The notes under the pieces were generated by a model. It was given only the letters and a program-made list of their open reading frames with translations, ran no database searches and had not been told where the DNA came from. Shown in pieces: positions 1 to 10,752 of a stretch of DNA of 64,000 nucleotides. The stretch is taken from contig NC_066314.1 in the NCBI RefSeq assembly GCF_022539315.1, forward strand, positions 62,853,543-62,917,542. Reading direction: 5' to 3'. The DNA is from Serinus canaria (lineage: Eukaryota > Chordata > Aves > Passeriformes > Fringillidae). Position 1 is the stretch's first letter. Each line of letters begins with the position of its first letter. A program made the position numbers and the translations under genes.

Positions 1-1079
1 AAAGCCCTTTTCCGGTTGGATTTCCCCTTTAGCACAGCTTTATGGGCTTGTATAATAGGAAACAGCCCTTTCTATTTCTGTTCAAGCTCCAGAGGCTTGG
101 ATTTTCCCCAGAATTTTTGATTAACAGCTGAGCCTAAATCAGATCTGCCTGGGGTCTCCTTTGCCTTACTTGACACATCATAATATCCTTTCATCTGCTA
201 TTCCAAGCCAGTCCCTGGGTCTGTCAAGCAGCTCACTCTCTCCAGGAGACACCACGTCAGTCCTCTCTCTTTCTCAGACCTTCCTGAGCTGTTTCAAAGC
301 AGGATTTTCATCACAACAGGGAAAACCTCTTTGTTTGACTGCCTCTGAACCAGACTCCAAAGGACACCAGACAATGCAGGCTGTGAGATGGATTTTGATA
401 AAGATAATCAGCTTCTGGATGCTCAGCTGCACTTTAAATTTACCTGGGTGGCTCTGAGACCAGCATAGTAAAGCCACAGCAGTGGATTTTCATAGTATCT
501 GATGTAAATTAAAGTGCCCCTGCAGCCCTAGCTGGGATCTGTACATTACTGCTCACCACCAGTCACACAGAGAAAATCCCTCTGTGCGGTTTGAACTTGA
601 ATAGATTCAATTCTTGGAGGTGGAGGAGACAAGGATAAACCAAATAAAACTCACTTGCAGTTTTATATGGGCTGCCATTTAATCATCCTTGAATTAACTG
701 AGTCATGCAGGGTTTTTCTTTTCTATTTCTGTTCTTGGTACAGCTTGATAGAACTGGCAATGTAAACAGCAAAAGCTGTAAAAGGTGAATGGCAAAATGG
801 TAAGATTACTCATGTGTGAATTGCATGAGTAGGAATGCAGCCAGGGCAAAGCCAAAGCTCAGATGGAGTTGAAACTATCAAGGAAGGTAAGAACTGGAAG
901 TTTTTGTGTGTACATTGGTGGAAGAAAAGGCAAAGGCAGCGTGAATCCGTGGCACAGTTGGGTCCTAGTGACAAGCTAGAGAGAAATGATGTAATTCACA
1001 GCTCACATTTCACTTGTGAGACTCATCCTCAGGCCTCCTGAATTTCTGAGCCTCCTACTACAGTCTGTCAGTACCCACA
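1..1079. other. Non-coding, nothing recognised
   Basis: Only short spurious open frames are present, with no repeat family or RNA gene I can name. Likely intergenic sequence downstream of CCDC91. Confidence 0.5.
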
Positions 1080-1580
1080 GGAAAAAGAGCTGGGGATTGT
1101 CTCACCCAACAGAGGCATGCAGGTCCATCAAAGGGGACAACACATCAGGGGCATCCCAGGCTGCTAAAGGAGCTGGCTGATGTCACTGAGGAGCTAATTT
1201 CTATCCCCTTTGACAGGTTCTGCCAATGAGGGAAAATTCCCAATGCCTGGCAAAATGCAGGTGTTGCACTGACCCTAAAAAGGTAAGAATGATCCAGGGT
1301 ATTTGTAGTTGGCCATCATAACTTAGGTCCTTGGGAAAACCGTGGAGCAAATGCTCTGAGAAGCTACTTTTTAAACACATGAAGGATGAGAAAGTAACTA
1401 GAGGGAGCCAGAATGTGTTTAGCAAGGGAATGTGTTGCCTGCCCAGCTTTCTACAGTAGGGCCTAACATTGTGGACAATGGGAAGGAGAGGGATGCTGGA
1501 TGCCCTGATTTTCATCAGGCCCTCAGAACAGCCTCCTGTGGAATCATCAGGAGTTATGAGATATTGTGAGATGCAGCTGA
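1080..1580 (+). repeat. Decayed CR1 LINE fragment (ORF2 reverse-transcriptase region)
   Basis: The DNA resembles the reverse-transcriptase part of avian CR1 ORF2 in order: a GGAGCTGGCTGATGTCA block near 1170, a 'ggaaaaccgtggagcaaatg' block near 1335, and a 'cacatgaaggatgagaaagt' block near 1378 followed by remnants of the next RT segments. There are many stops and frame breaks, so it is dead. The edges are approximate. This identification is by recalled similarity and is less certain than for the CR1 tails elsewhere. Confidence 0.6.
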
Positions 1581-2726
1581 ACAGGAAAACTGAGTAAGCT
1601 TTTACTGTTACTCTTTACCCTTAGAAGGCAGCATATCAGACCCTGAAGCATCTTCTAAGTGACATGAATAGTGCCTTTGCCTTTGCACTATTCTTCATTG
1701 TGGGACAAGATAGACAGTGGCTGTTCTAAGGAAGGTTGAGACCTTCCCAAATACAGAACCTGCTGCCTGACTGGAGCCATGTGGAGCCAGCAGTAGATGA
1801 GACTAGAAAGACAAGAGTGTTTAAAATGCTTTGCCATCTGGTTATCCTCAGAGAAGACTACAGTTAAAAAGGAAATTTGGGCCAAAATAATTTAACAAAG
1901 CACTTATTTAAGCTGCACAAATGTTACCCAAACTCATTCCTACCTCCAAGTAAGCACCAGTTAAAGCCAGAGGGACATAATGATGATGGAAAACCATCTT
2001 CTTCCCACTCTATCAACCCAAGTCCAGCACTGAGGAAAGCTCAGCCAAACCCTAAGCAGTTGTCCCCATTGAATATTCTTCCAGAATGTCACATTTATGC
2101 TTTAAATTATGCTGGCCAAGTTTTTCTGACTTTTTCCCCTAAGGATACACATCTGTCCATCCTGCCTCCTAATGACTCATGGAAGTCTCAGATGTTGCAT
2201 TAAAAAATTCATACCTGACAATTACATTGCTCCTTCTTACAGAAAAAAAGGACACAAAAAAGGTAATGACTTCAACCATATACTCTCTCAAATTGACAGG
2301 AATGTAAACAGAGGCATGGAACAAAACTATGGAAAGGAAAAGAGGAGGAGGACATTACTGTAGTGTTAAATTTTGTCTGGTTATTTAAGCAAAAATAGGG
2401 GGTTTTCTTCCAAAAAAAAAAAAAGTCTTCTCACTTCACATTCAACACTTTCATTACGTAATGTCAAATATGTCAAAACATCTCCAAATTCCTTCATGCT
2501 GACAATGAGGTTATGCTTACACAAAGTTTGTGTGTGTCCTTCTCTGGCAGATATCAATTAAACGTCACTGTTTTAAATGCTGGGTTTAGAACTGGCTTTT
2601 ATTTGTTGCCAGATGAGGTCACAAACTGCTCCCTGTCAGTGGCTAGACATGTTCCTAAAGCTCAGAACTGACAGCAGACATGCTCTCTGTTGTTTGCTTG
2701 ATTGTTTTAGGTAAAAGGAAGGTTTG
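1581..2726. other. Non-coding, nothing recognised
   Basis: No coding or repeat signal I can name. An A-run lies near 2412-2424. The segment ends at the target-site duplication of the LTR that follows. Confidence 0.5.
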
Positions 2727-2732
2727 GGAAGA
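2727..2732. repeat. Left target-site duplication GGAAGA
   Basis: Perfect 6-bp copy of 3230-3235, immediately before the TG of the LTR. Confidence 0.85.
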
Positions 2733-3229
2733 TGAGAAGCCATGGTACCCTGGTCAAGAGGCTGGGAAATGTTCATCCTCTCAGCAGTGCTTGCAGCCCA
2801 GGAATGTACCTGCATTCCTCTTCACAGAGAAAAGCAAGGCACAACTTCCCAAGGATATTTCTGGGATTCACATTCTCGGAACCTCAGAGAAAGAAAAAAC
2901 AATTCTTATCTCATTTACTGCTCCTGTGCTGTTCACAAGTAGAATGCATTGTAGAAAATTGTTCACCTGAAGGGAATTGCTAATTAGATTCTAGTGTAAA
3001 TGTTTTGATTCACTGACCAATAGAATCCATGTGTGTGTGTCAGGACTGTTGTCTGACAATTCTGAGCAGTAAAGCTGAGTTAAATGCTTGTACAAATTCA
3101 GTTTAAATGCAGTGTAACATAGTATAGAATAATATAGTATAATAAAGTAATTAATAAACCTTCTGATAAAATAGAGTCAAATACATCACTTTCTCTCCCC
3201 TCATCAGGGATTGCCTTTTTCCAAATACA
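2733..3229 (+). mobile_element. Solo LTR, ERVK-type, songbird
   Basis: A 497-bp element begins TGAGAAGCCATGG, ends AAATACA, and is flanked by perfect 6-bp direct repeats GGAAGA (2727-2732 and 3230-3235). TG...CA ends with a 6-bp target duplication are typical of ERVK-type (beta-like) elements. The interior matches passerine ERVK LTRs as I recall them, including a CTGACCAATAGAATCC promoter-type segment near 3013. Two AATAAA signals (3141-3146 and 3153-3158) mark the R region, followed by a pyrimidine-rich CTCTCCCCTCATCAGGGATT U5-like stretch. No gag, pol or env follows, so this is a solo LTR left by recombination. Short open frames inside it are not genes. Confidence 0.88.
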
Positions 3230-3235
3230 GGAAGA
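3230..3235. repeat. Right target-site duplication GGAAGA
   Basis: Perfect 6-bp copy of 2727-2732, immediately after the terminal CA of the LTR. Confidence 0.85.
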
Positions 3236-4604
3236 TTTCAGCCACTCCAGGTTCCAAGCAGGCAGCTGTCTCACTCCAAGTGTGCATCTTTCAGGATGTC
3301 AGGCTGCTTTATCACTGCTTGCCACAGCCTTCAGACCTCACACAAGCTCCTCACCCAGAATCAGACTTCTCTATAGTGCCCAGTTTCTGCCCAGAGGCAA
3401 AGTACCAGAGAAAGTTCACAGTCCTGTGCTGCAAGTGAGGCCTGATGTCGTGACCCTGGGATACTTCCAAGATACTCCCTTCTCCCCATCCCAGCCAGAC
3501 TGCAGCACCCCATCACTCTCAAGGTGGGTGTCAGGATACATCCCAGCATTTTCCCACTCATCCTTTCCATGGTGTGTTCATGTGAGGACCTTCTGTTTGC
3601 TCCCCAGAGTCCCTGTGTAACCTAGCACTAACTCTGGATCCCCTGAGGTACAGGCAGCCCATAACTCTCCCAGGCCTCAGAGTGAAAGCTGTGGGAACAT
3701 CTGCCCGCTGAACCAGATGAAATCCCCTGTCACACCCACTCTAGGACTCTGGCAGACCAGGTTAGGTGTGATATTGGCATCCACTACATCTGCACAGGCT
3801 GACACACTGCTTTAAAATGTCTGAGACAACAAGATGAGACCCCAGTTGACAGCATGAAAAAAATAGCATTTTTAAAAAACATGAGAAAAATGAATTCCTC
3901 AGTGAATTACATTCTATTCACTGGGAAAGGGAAAGTTTTTCCCCAGTACTTTACCATCTGAAAAAAAACAGTTAATCAAACACAGCTCCTGGTATAAAGT
4001 GCAAGTCAAAGCTTCTCTGAAGCAATATTTACCAGATTGATTTCATATGCAAAACAAATTCTCAATGAAAATGGCTTAAGACAGCAAGTGAATGGACATA
4101 GTGCAAACTAGGTGGGTGACCACCTGATTGCAATCAGCTCATCCAGATGAGATTTTGTGGGATGCTGTGGTAAAGACAGAGGGATTTCTATTCAGTCTCT
4201 TTGGAGAGTATGTTATCTTGAAAAAACTCTCATTGCTCAGCACATGTCTCTGAGCAGGAGAGCTCAGATGCCATTGTTCTTCACTCCTGCCACAACAGTG
4301 ACCTCTGCAAGAATGAAACTGAGGTACTTCCAAGAAATCAAAAGAAAAAAGTGCTATTTATGCCATGAGGGATAGCAATGCAGTACTTTCCTTCAGAGTC
4401 CTGTGCACAGCTTTGCAGACAATTCACCTTTTTCCCAAAACAGCTATCATACCCAAGTCCATGAACTGAAGAGGAGATGATGATTCCAACCTCACTGAGG
4501 ACAGAGAGGAGGGAGATCCTCTCTGGGATTGCAGCAGCTGTGAGGAGTGCATGTTAATCCCCATATGCAGTCAGACTCTCAGAAGCTGCCAGCTAATTCC
4601 AGCA
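3236..4604. other. Non-coding, nothing recognised
   Basis: Open frames up to about 110 residues occur but none resembles a known protein. There is no recognisable repeat until the CR1 element begins. Confidence 0.5.
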
Positions 4605-5216
4605 TCCAAAGGAGGCTTATGAAGAGGGTGAAGGGCTAGAGGAGAAGCAATATGGAGAGTATCTGAGGTCACTTGGCTTGTTCAGATGAAGGAGACTGAG
4701 ATCAGAGCTCACAAAAGTTCTGCAGCTTCCTCACGAGGGGAAGAGGAGGGGCAGGCATTGATCTCTGCTCTGTGTGACCAGGGACACAACCCAGGGAACG
4801 GCTGGAGCTGGGGCAGGGGAGGGTCAGACTGGATGGCAGGGAAAGGTTCTTCCCCCAGAGGGTGTGGGGCACTGCCCAGGCTCCCCAGGGAATGGTCAAG
4901 GCCCCAGGGCTGCCAGAGCTCCGGGAGCGTTTGGACACCGCTCTCAGGGATGCACAGGGTGGGATTGTTGGGGTGTCTGGGCAGGGATTGTTGGGGTGTC
5001 TGGGCAGGGATTGCTGGGGTGTCTGGGCAGGGATTGTTGGGGTCTGTGTAGGGATTGTTGGGGTGTCTGGGCAGGGATTGTTGGGGTCTGTGTAGGGATT
5101 TTCAGGGTGTTTGGGCAGGGATTGTCGGGGTGTCTGTGCAGGGACAGAGGCTGGACTGGATGATGCTTGTCTTTGCCTTCCAACACAGGACAGTCCACAG
5201 TTCTGATTCTGTGAAC
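4605..5216 (+). repeat. CR1 LINE tail with internal minisatellite
   Basis: The 3' end of a CR1 LINE in plus orientation. Recognisable blocks in order are: 'gcatccaaaggagg' (4602), 'ggcttgttcag' (4675), 'cctcacgaggggaagaggag' (4729), 'aaaggttcttcccccagagg' (4842), 'ggactggatgatgcttgt' (5153) and an end resembling TCTGATTCTGTGA (5204-5216). The standard 'gattgttggggtgtctgtgcagg' segment is expanded into the tandem array at 4961-5140. The longest open frame in the window, 199 codons on the opposite strand, is created by this GC-rich repeat and is not a gene. Confidence 0.87.
4961..5140 (+). repeat. 21/23-bp minisatellite, 8 units, G-rich
   Basis: Unit starts fall at 4961, 4984, 5007, 5030, 5051, 5074, 5095 and 5118, giving lengths 23, 23, 23, 21, 23, 21, 23 and 23. 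The 23-bp unit is GGGATTGTTGGGG then TGTCTGGGCA; the 21-bp variant ends TCTGTGTA. The alternating 21+23 stretch forms a 44-bp higher-order unit present twice (5030-5073 and 5074-5117). The last two units are more diverged. Runs of GGG separated by 6, 5 and 2 nt fit the usual G-quadruplex pattern on the plus strand. Confidence 0.93.
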
Positions 5217-8200
5217 TCACTGCCTTGCCCTCCTCTGTGTATGCCAAGGCACATCCATCCCATGGTCTGGTGCCTGCCACGCTGCTGAAGCTCTTCTCCA
5301 TTCAAACCAGCACCGTGCACCAGCACAAGCCCCAGCTCAGGGTTTCCCACCAAAACGATTTGGCAGAGTGCACACCCCAAAGTTTTAGGTCCAAACCCAC
5401 CCTTCCCACATTCCTTGCAGCTCCCCTTTGGTTCCAGGCTGTGTGGAGCTTGTGGCAGGAGTACATGGGCTGTTTATGGACCACAGTGGATAGCTGCATA
5501 AAGATAAACCACACAGAGCTTCCTTTGTCTCACACACATACCAGCTTTTCAAAAAACCCACTAAAACACACTCACACATTATGAATTTGTGATTTTAGGA
5601 GTAGTGGGGATTATTATGTTAATGCTGTTCACTCACTGACTCCCACAACATCTCAGGATCTGGTTCTCTCACTGAAACCTCCCCATAACCAGAAATTAAT
5701 CTTTTCACTTTTCCCCAAGCACTTTGGTTGTACCAGAAATATTTTTTAATTACAAATATACTAGACTTTAAGTTGTCTTTCTGCTCATTTCAATCGCTTT
5801 TAAATCTGTCCCTGAATTCCCTTGGAAGTGCATATGCAGTGACAGGGTGACGGAAGGAAACAGCCAGGCTGGTCTGAACATCTGTGAGATGGGAGCAAAA
5901 AGAAAAAAAAAGCTCAAGTTACCCCTCCCAAAAAAAGTGACAGATGTGAGTAAGAGGTACCGCTCATGAGACACCTCTGTGGAGTAAACATTTTGGAAGA
6001 ATATTCCAGGCAACAACTACAGAGGCTCTAACAACAGATTGACCAGCCATTTATTACATTTCAAACAAAATGACTCAAAGGAAAACCTTCCAAACAGGCA
6101 CCACTGGGCATTTGACTCAGCCCAAGCAGTGTTTTAACTATTTCTCTGCCACACAGCAAGCACGTGTCTCCTGTAACCCATGCCCTTCTACACATCTGAC
6201 TGGTTTTCCCACCAACTTTCTAAAGCCTGTGGCCATCACAGGGTGCTGTTGTTTCCTCTCAGTGTGGGATGCCAGGTCAAAACTAATTATTTAGCTATTT
6301 TAAACTTTTTCTTATTTTGTTTCTTTTCTTTTTTTCCCTCCTTTCTTAAATAACATTAGCATTCTGGGTTAGCTGAGGAACTAAAACCTGGTTTTAATTT
6401 AAATATAAATAAAACCAGAAGTGACTATGTGATTGTACTAAAAATAAACTGGTTTCTGTTCTAAATGTTTCACTGATGTTAAAACTGGGGGAGGAGGGAA
6501 ACAGGACAGGATGTCCAACTCTTTTTTAGTCTGAGGGTGCCTCAAATCCGTGGCATTCTGTCTCCAGAGAAGTGGGTCATTTCTGAGATACTATCACTTT
6601 ATCTGGAAGTGTATTTACCACACTTTACCAGCACATCTATTCAGAATGTGGCTCAGAAGTCATGAGGGGAAATCACAGGCTGTTAAGATGGAGCATTCTT
6701 GAGCGAGCCCCAGTTATGGCAAATCCAGCAGCAGAAAGAGAGGCTGTGGTGAGCGCAGTTACTGAAATTTTCCAAATAAATACAGCAAACAAGTTGCTCC
6801 AGGAACAAACTGGTACCTATATGATTTATAGCAGCAGGAGCTGGGCCATGCAGGCAGGATGAACCCAATGAACCAGCAGTCACAGGCCACCCGTGGGCTG
6901 CACTCCTTGTACCCAGTCCGTGACAGGCGGGACAGACCTCATCTGCTCCGAGGTGTGTGTGGCTTCTAGCAGTGCTCAGCAACTTCCACTGCCTTGCAGG
7001 CTGCTGATGAGCTCCTCTGTGGGTTAGGATCAACAGGGAAAAATATAGGGATCCTATTTACAGCCTGCTGGCAGCAGATAGGTTAAAAAAAAAAAAAAAA
7101 TTTCCTTCTCCAAAATCAATGTTTGCTTTGCTGAGGGCCTCCTTAGGTGTACATTGGAAACAATTCTGTCTGTCTTCCACCACAGTTCAGTCACCCTGCA
7201 GTTTAATGTGCCAGCCAGTAGTAGTTAGCAGTCCAGAATCAACAGGTTTCTGCTGTTTAGCAGTACCAGACCATACTGGTCAAAAGCAAATGGAAAATAT
7301 TAAATGTGACATAGCACCTGATGAATGGTGATAAAGAACAAAAAGTAAAGTAGGGACTGTGGGCACCTTGGTGCTTTTTTTTTACCCTATTTGTGGCATG
7401 ACACACTGGCCCACACCTCTGATGTGAGGAGTGCTTCAGCAGCAGAACTCTTCCCTGCAGCATAAATCAGCCCCTCCTCTCATTCCTTCTCATCAGCCCC
7501 TCTAAGCTCAAGGGATGTCACAGGACTGATTGTCTAGTGCTGTCACTGTCACCCTGTGCAACCATTTCATCCTGGGCAAAGCCTTAAAAATAACAATCAG
7601 TGTGAACTCTCAGGTAATGTCCTTTGATAGCAGAAGCTTTACCCCTGCTGTTCAAAGCCATGGCTGGCATCCAATGCACAGAGAATGGGGGAGAAGGGCA
7701 CTCTCTGAACACAGGCTGAAAGAAGGACCTGTGGGCTTTGGCCCCTTTCTGATTATCCTGACTACATGTAGTTCTCTATGCCTGCACCCCTGCACATGAA
7801 GTTTTCAATGTGAGAGGCTCTCATGTCCAGAAATTGTGTGTTAGTAACTCTTGGCATTCTGATTTAAGGTTTAAATGATTTTAACCTTTAAACTTTTTTT
7901 CTTTACCACTTTAAGTCACGTTATGGGGTTCAAGTGCTACATACTCCATGTCCATTCTGAGCTCATTCTTTGGATTCTAGGTGCTAATGGAAAGGTACTA
8001 TTAAGGCCCTTGCTAAGGGGGATCTGTTTTCTCTCAACAAGTCAGTGGAGTGACCTTTGAGAACCACAAACTCTGTCGTGTTAGGCTTGCTGCCTGTTAT
8101 TCCAAGTGGCAGATGCTCCTCAGACACTGCATTCCATTATAGGAGTGTGCCCCTTGTTGACAGAGGGACAAAACTATCTTTTGTCCCCTTAAAAAGGAAA

Positions 8201-10728
8201 GAAGCCCAGAAGTTTCTCTCCTTGATTAGGTGGAAAAGGCATTTCATAACACTGGGGGACTTCACCTCAAACTTAAGGATAGCTTACTGGACAGAAGCCA
8301 AAAACTCTTGTTTGGGCAATTTACTAGAAAAATAAGTGAACAAAGGAACTAATTGCTTTTGTGAGGTGTTTTACCAAGAGCAAGAACCTCTTGCACCTAG
8401 ATCGGTTTTTCTCTGTAAGGAGTTTGCTATTTTGCCTTTATTAAAACCTTTTTGTTTCCAACACTGCAACAGAAGCCATCTTGCTGATTTTACACCTCCA
8501 GAGGTAGCTGAGCTTGGTTGAGAAAAAGACCTCCAAGAGCTTATGAGACCTGGCTGGAGAAGGCTCCTATTCCTTTCCATGACAGAGGGTTTTGTGCAGG
8601 CATGGCAATCTCTGTGTTTGCTAGCACAGCCCTACACCAGCAAAGCAGCTGAGAGCCAAATCTGACCCTGCTGGAGATGTGGTGCTGTTTGGTGAGGCTG
8701 CCTGCTGTAACCAGCCAGATGCAGACATGGAATGGGACAGGTGATGGATATCTGGAGCTGGTCATGAAGCCAAGCAGCCCCGGGCAGTGAAGGCAGGGAT
8801 GGACTTTGATTGATGTGATTTCATTAGAGACAGAAGGAAAAGCAGTTACCTGCTACCTAAAAGCTATTTTCCAGCATTAGGTCCCCTGCTGCACAGCCTT
8901 GTCTGGATCCAGGGGATAAAAGTGCCATCCCAGAGACTGAATGAAGCCAAAGGGACTCGACTCTGCACCACTCAGGTGGGGCTGATGGCAAGATCAGGCT
9001 GCCAGTGTGGGAGGGTTTTTGTGCCACTGGAATCTTGGTGTGGGAGGTTGCAACTCCAGTCCCTTGAGCAAGGAACAACCCATGCAGTGCAAGTTGACTA
9101 CAGGAGGAGAGTGTTTGGAAAAACTCCTCCCTTTCAGTGTGCCACCAAAGAAGCAAAACTGCAGGCCAGTGGACGGAGATGCTGCGTTGCTAAAATAGTT
9201 ATTTCATCTCCAGCTCCCTGGTGGCACTGCACACACCTTCCCCTTGGTGTTCTGCTAACAAACAACACACTCCTCAGGGCCTGACCTTCTCCAGGCTGGC
9301 CAGCTCTGCCAGGGCTTCGTTTATGTGCCTGGCAAAACTTCAGTGAGCCACACCGGAGCAGGCAGCTAAAATGGGCTTTTTTCTCCTCAAAAAGAGAAGA
9401 AAGGATTTGTTGCAGATGATTCCAGCACTATCAGAACCCCTTTTCCTACCCACCCCCATGTCTTACTAAAAGGAATGTGCATGGCTATTACACCTATTCC
9501 ATGTTGTCACAATTAGATCCTGAAAAGAGTGTCAAATGTGCTTTTCCACATAATTTACTGTTTCCCTGTGATTCACATTAATAATTGGTCACTTCTTGTT
9601 TATGTATCACCATGGTACACAGCTCCTAGCAGGCAAAAAAAATAGGAGCAAAGCTGACATTTGAGAGCCACCTTCCCCCCACCCTCACTCCCAGCTCCTT
9701 GCTTTTTACCTCCTCCCATAAAAAGAAAGCACAGATTTTTTTTATGGAGCAAGTAGTTCCTAAAAAAAAATCCCAAAAGTTTTACCTTCTTTAGCACTCA
9801 TTAGCAATTTTTTGTTCCATGCTTATTTTGCATTTCACATTTTCCAGTGTAAAGAAAACAACTAAAGAGTCCCTTACAAACAAAGTGAGAAGGTGGAGAA
9901 GGAGGAATGTCCTGAGTGCATGGCTGCTGGGAATGGCAGCTTTCCAAGTACAGGTTTGTCTATTTCTCAGAGAGACAGTCAGGACATTGCTTACCAATGG
10001 TCACCTGAATTAGAAAGCACCTGAGCATGTTCTCAGAATAGCATTTCAGCCTCTAGCCACTTTAATGACACTTAGTTTTTACAGTGCAGTAAACTGAGGT
10101 ACAAATTTATTTATTTACAATGAGTCACTGCTCAAGCAACCCTGCAGTCAAGCTTTGATTTGCAGAACTCCTCCTCTGCCTTCAACTGCAGCTCCTTAAA
10201 CAAGCCTGCATGATTAGCTCACTGTGACAACATCTGTGATGGGTAAGTGTGGATCTCTGTGTGTGGATATTGCTGCTTCCTGCCTGGAAAGCTGAGGACC
10301 ACCTTGTGCAGTATTTTGACAGTATTTACAAACAAAACGGGAGACAAGTCTATTTATCTTGACAGCATCAGACCATGGCAGGCCAAAAACACATCAGAAA
10401 ACAGAAGTCAGCAGGGACACTTAACAGCATAGGAAAAAAATATTGGCTTAAGACTGGCTATCAATCCAGTCCAGTAGGTCATGTGATTCTACAGAATGAA
10501 TGCAAAAAAAAACCCTGAATGCAAAAGAAAAGAGAATATATGTTGAGAATACATGAGGACATTAACCTCCTTTTTACCACAAACCAAAGCAACATCAGGT
10601 TTTAAGGCTGGAGAAAAAACAAAAAAGTTAAGTGGTTTTTACCTCATATAGACATGAGACAAAACCAAAGCCTCAAGATCTGATCTTGTTAAAAAAACAG
10701 AAGGGTGAGCTGTGAGTTTTTGTTTTCC
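5217..10728. other. Intergenic, nothing recognised
   Basis: Many short open frames (up to about 120 codons), none resembling a protein family or flanked by coherent splice sites with coding character. An A16 tract lies at 7085-7100. I could not assign any repeat family. Confidence 0.45.
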
Positions 10729-10752
10729 TTTTTTTTTTTTTTTTTTTTTTTT
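10729..10752 (-). repeat. Homopolymer T24
   Basis: An uninterrupted run of 24 T on the plus strand. On the minus strand this is poly(A), as would end a retroposed transcript, but I recognise no retrocopy next to it. Confidence 0.9.

Noticed and set aside
4702..5301. 199-codon minus-strand open frame with repeated Pro-Asn-Thr-Pro-type repeats
   Set aside because: It is the antisense translation of the CR1 tail and its minisatellite; the repeated peptide comes from the 21/23-bp units.
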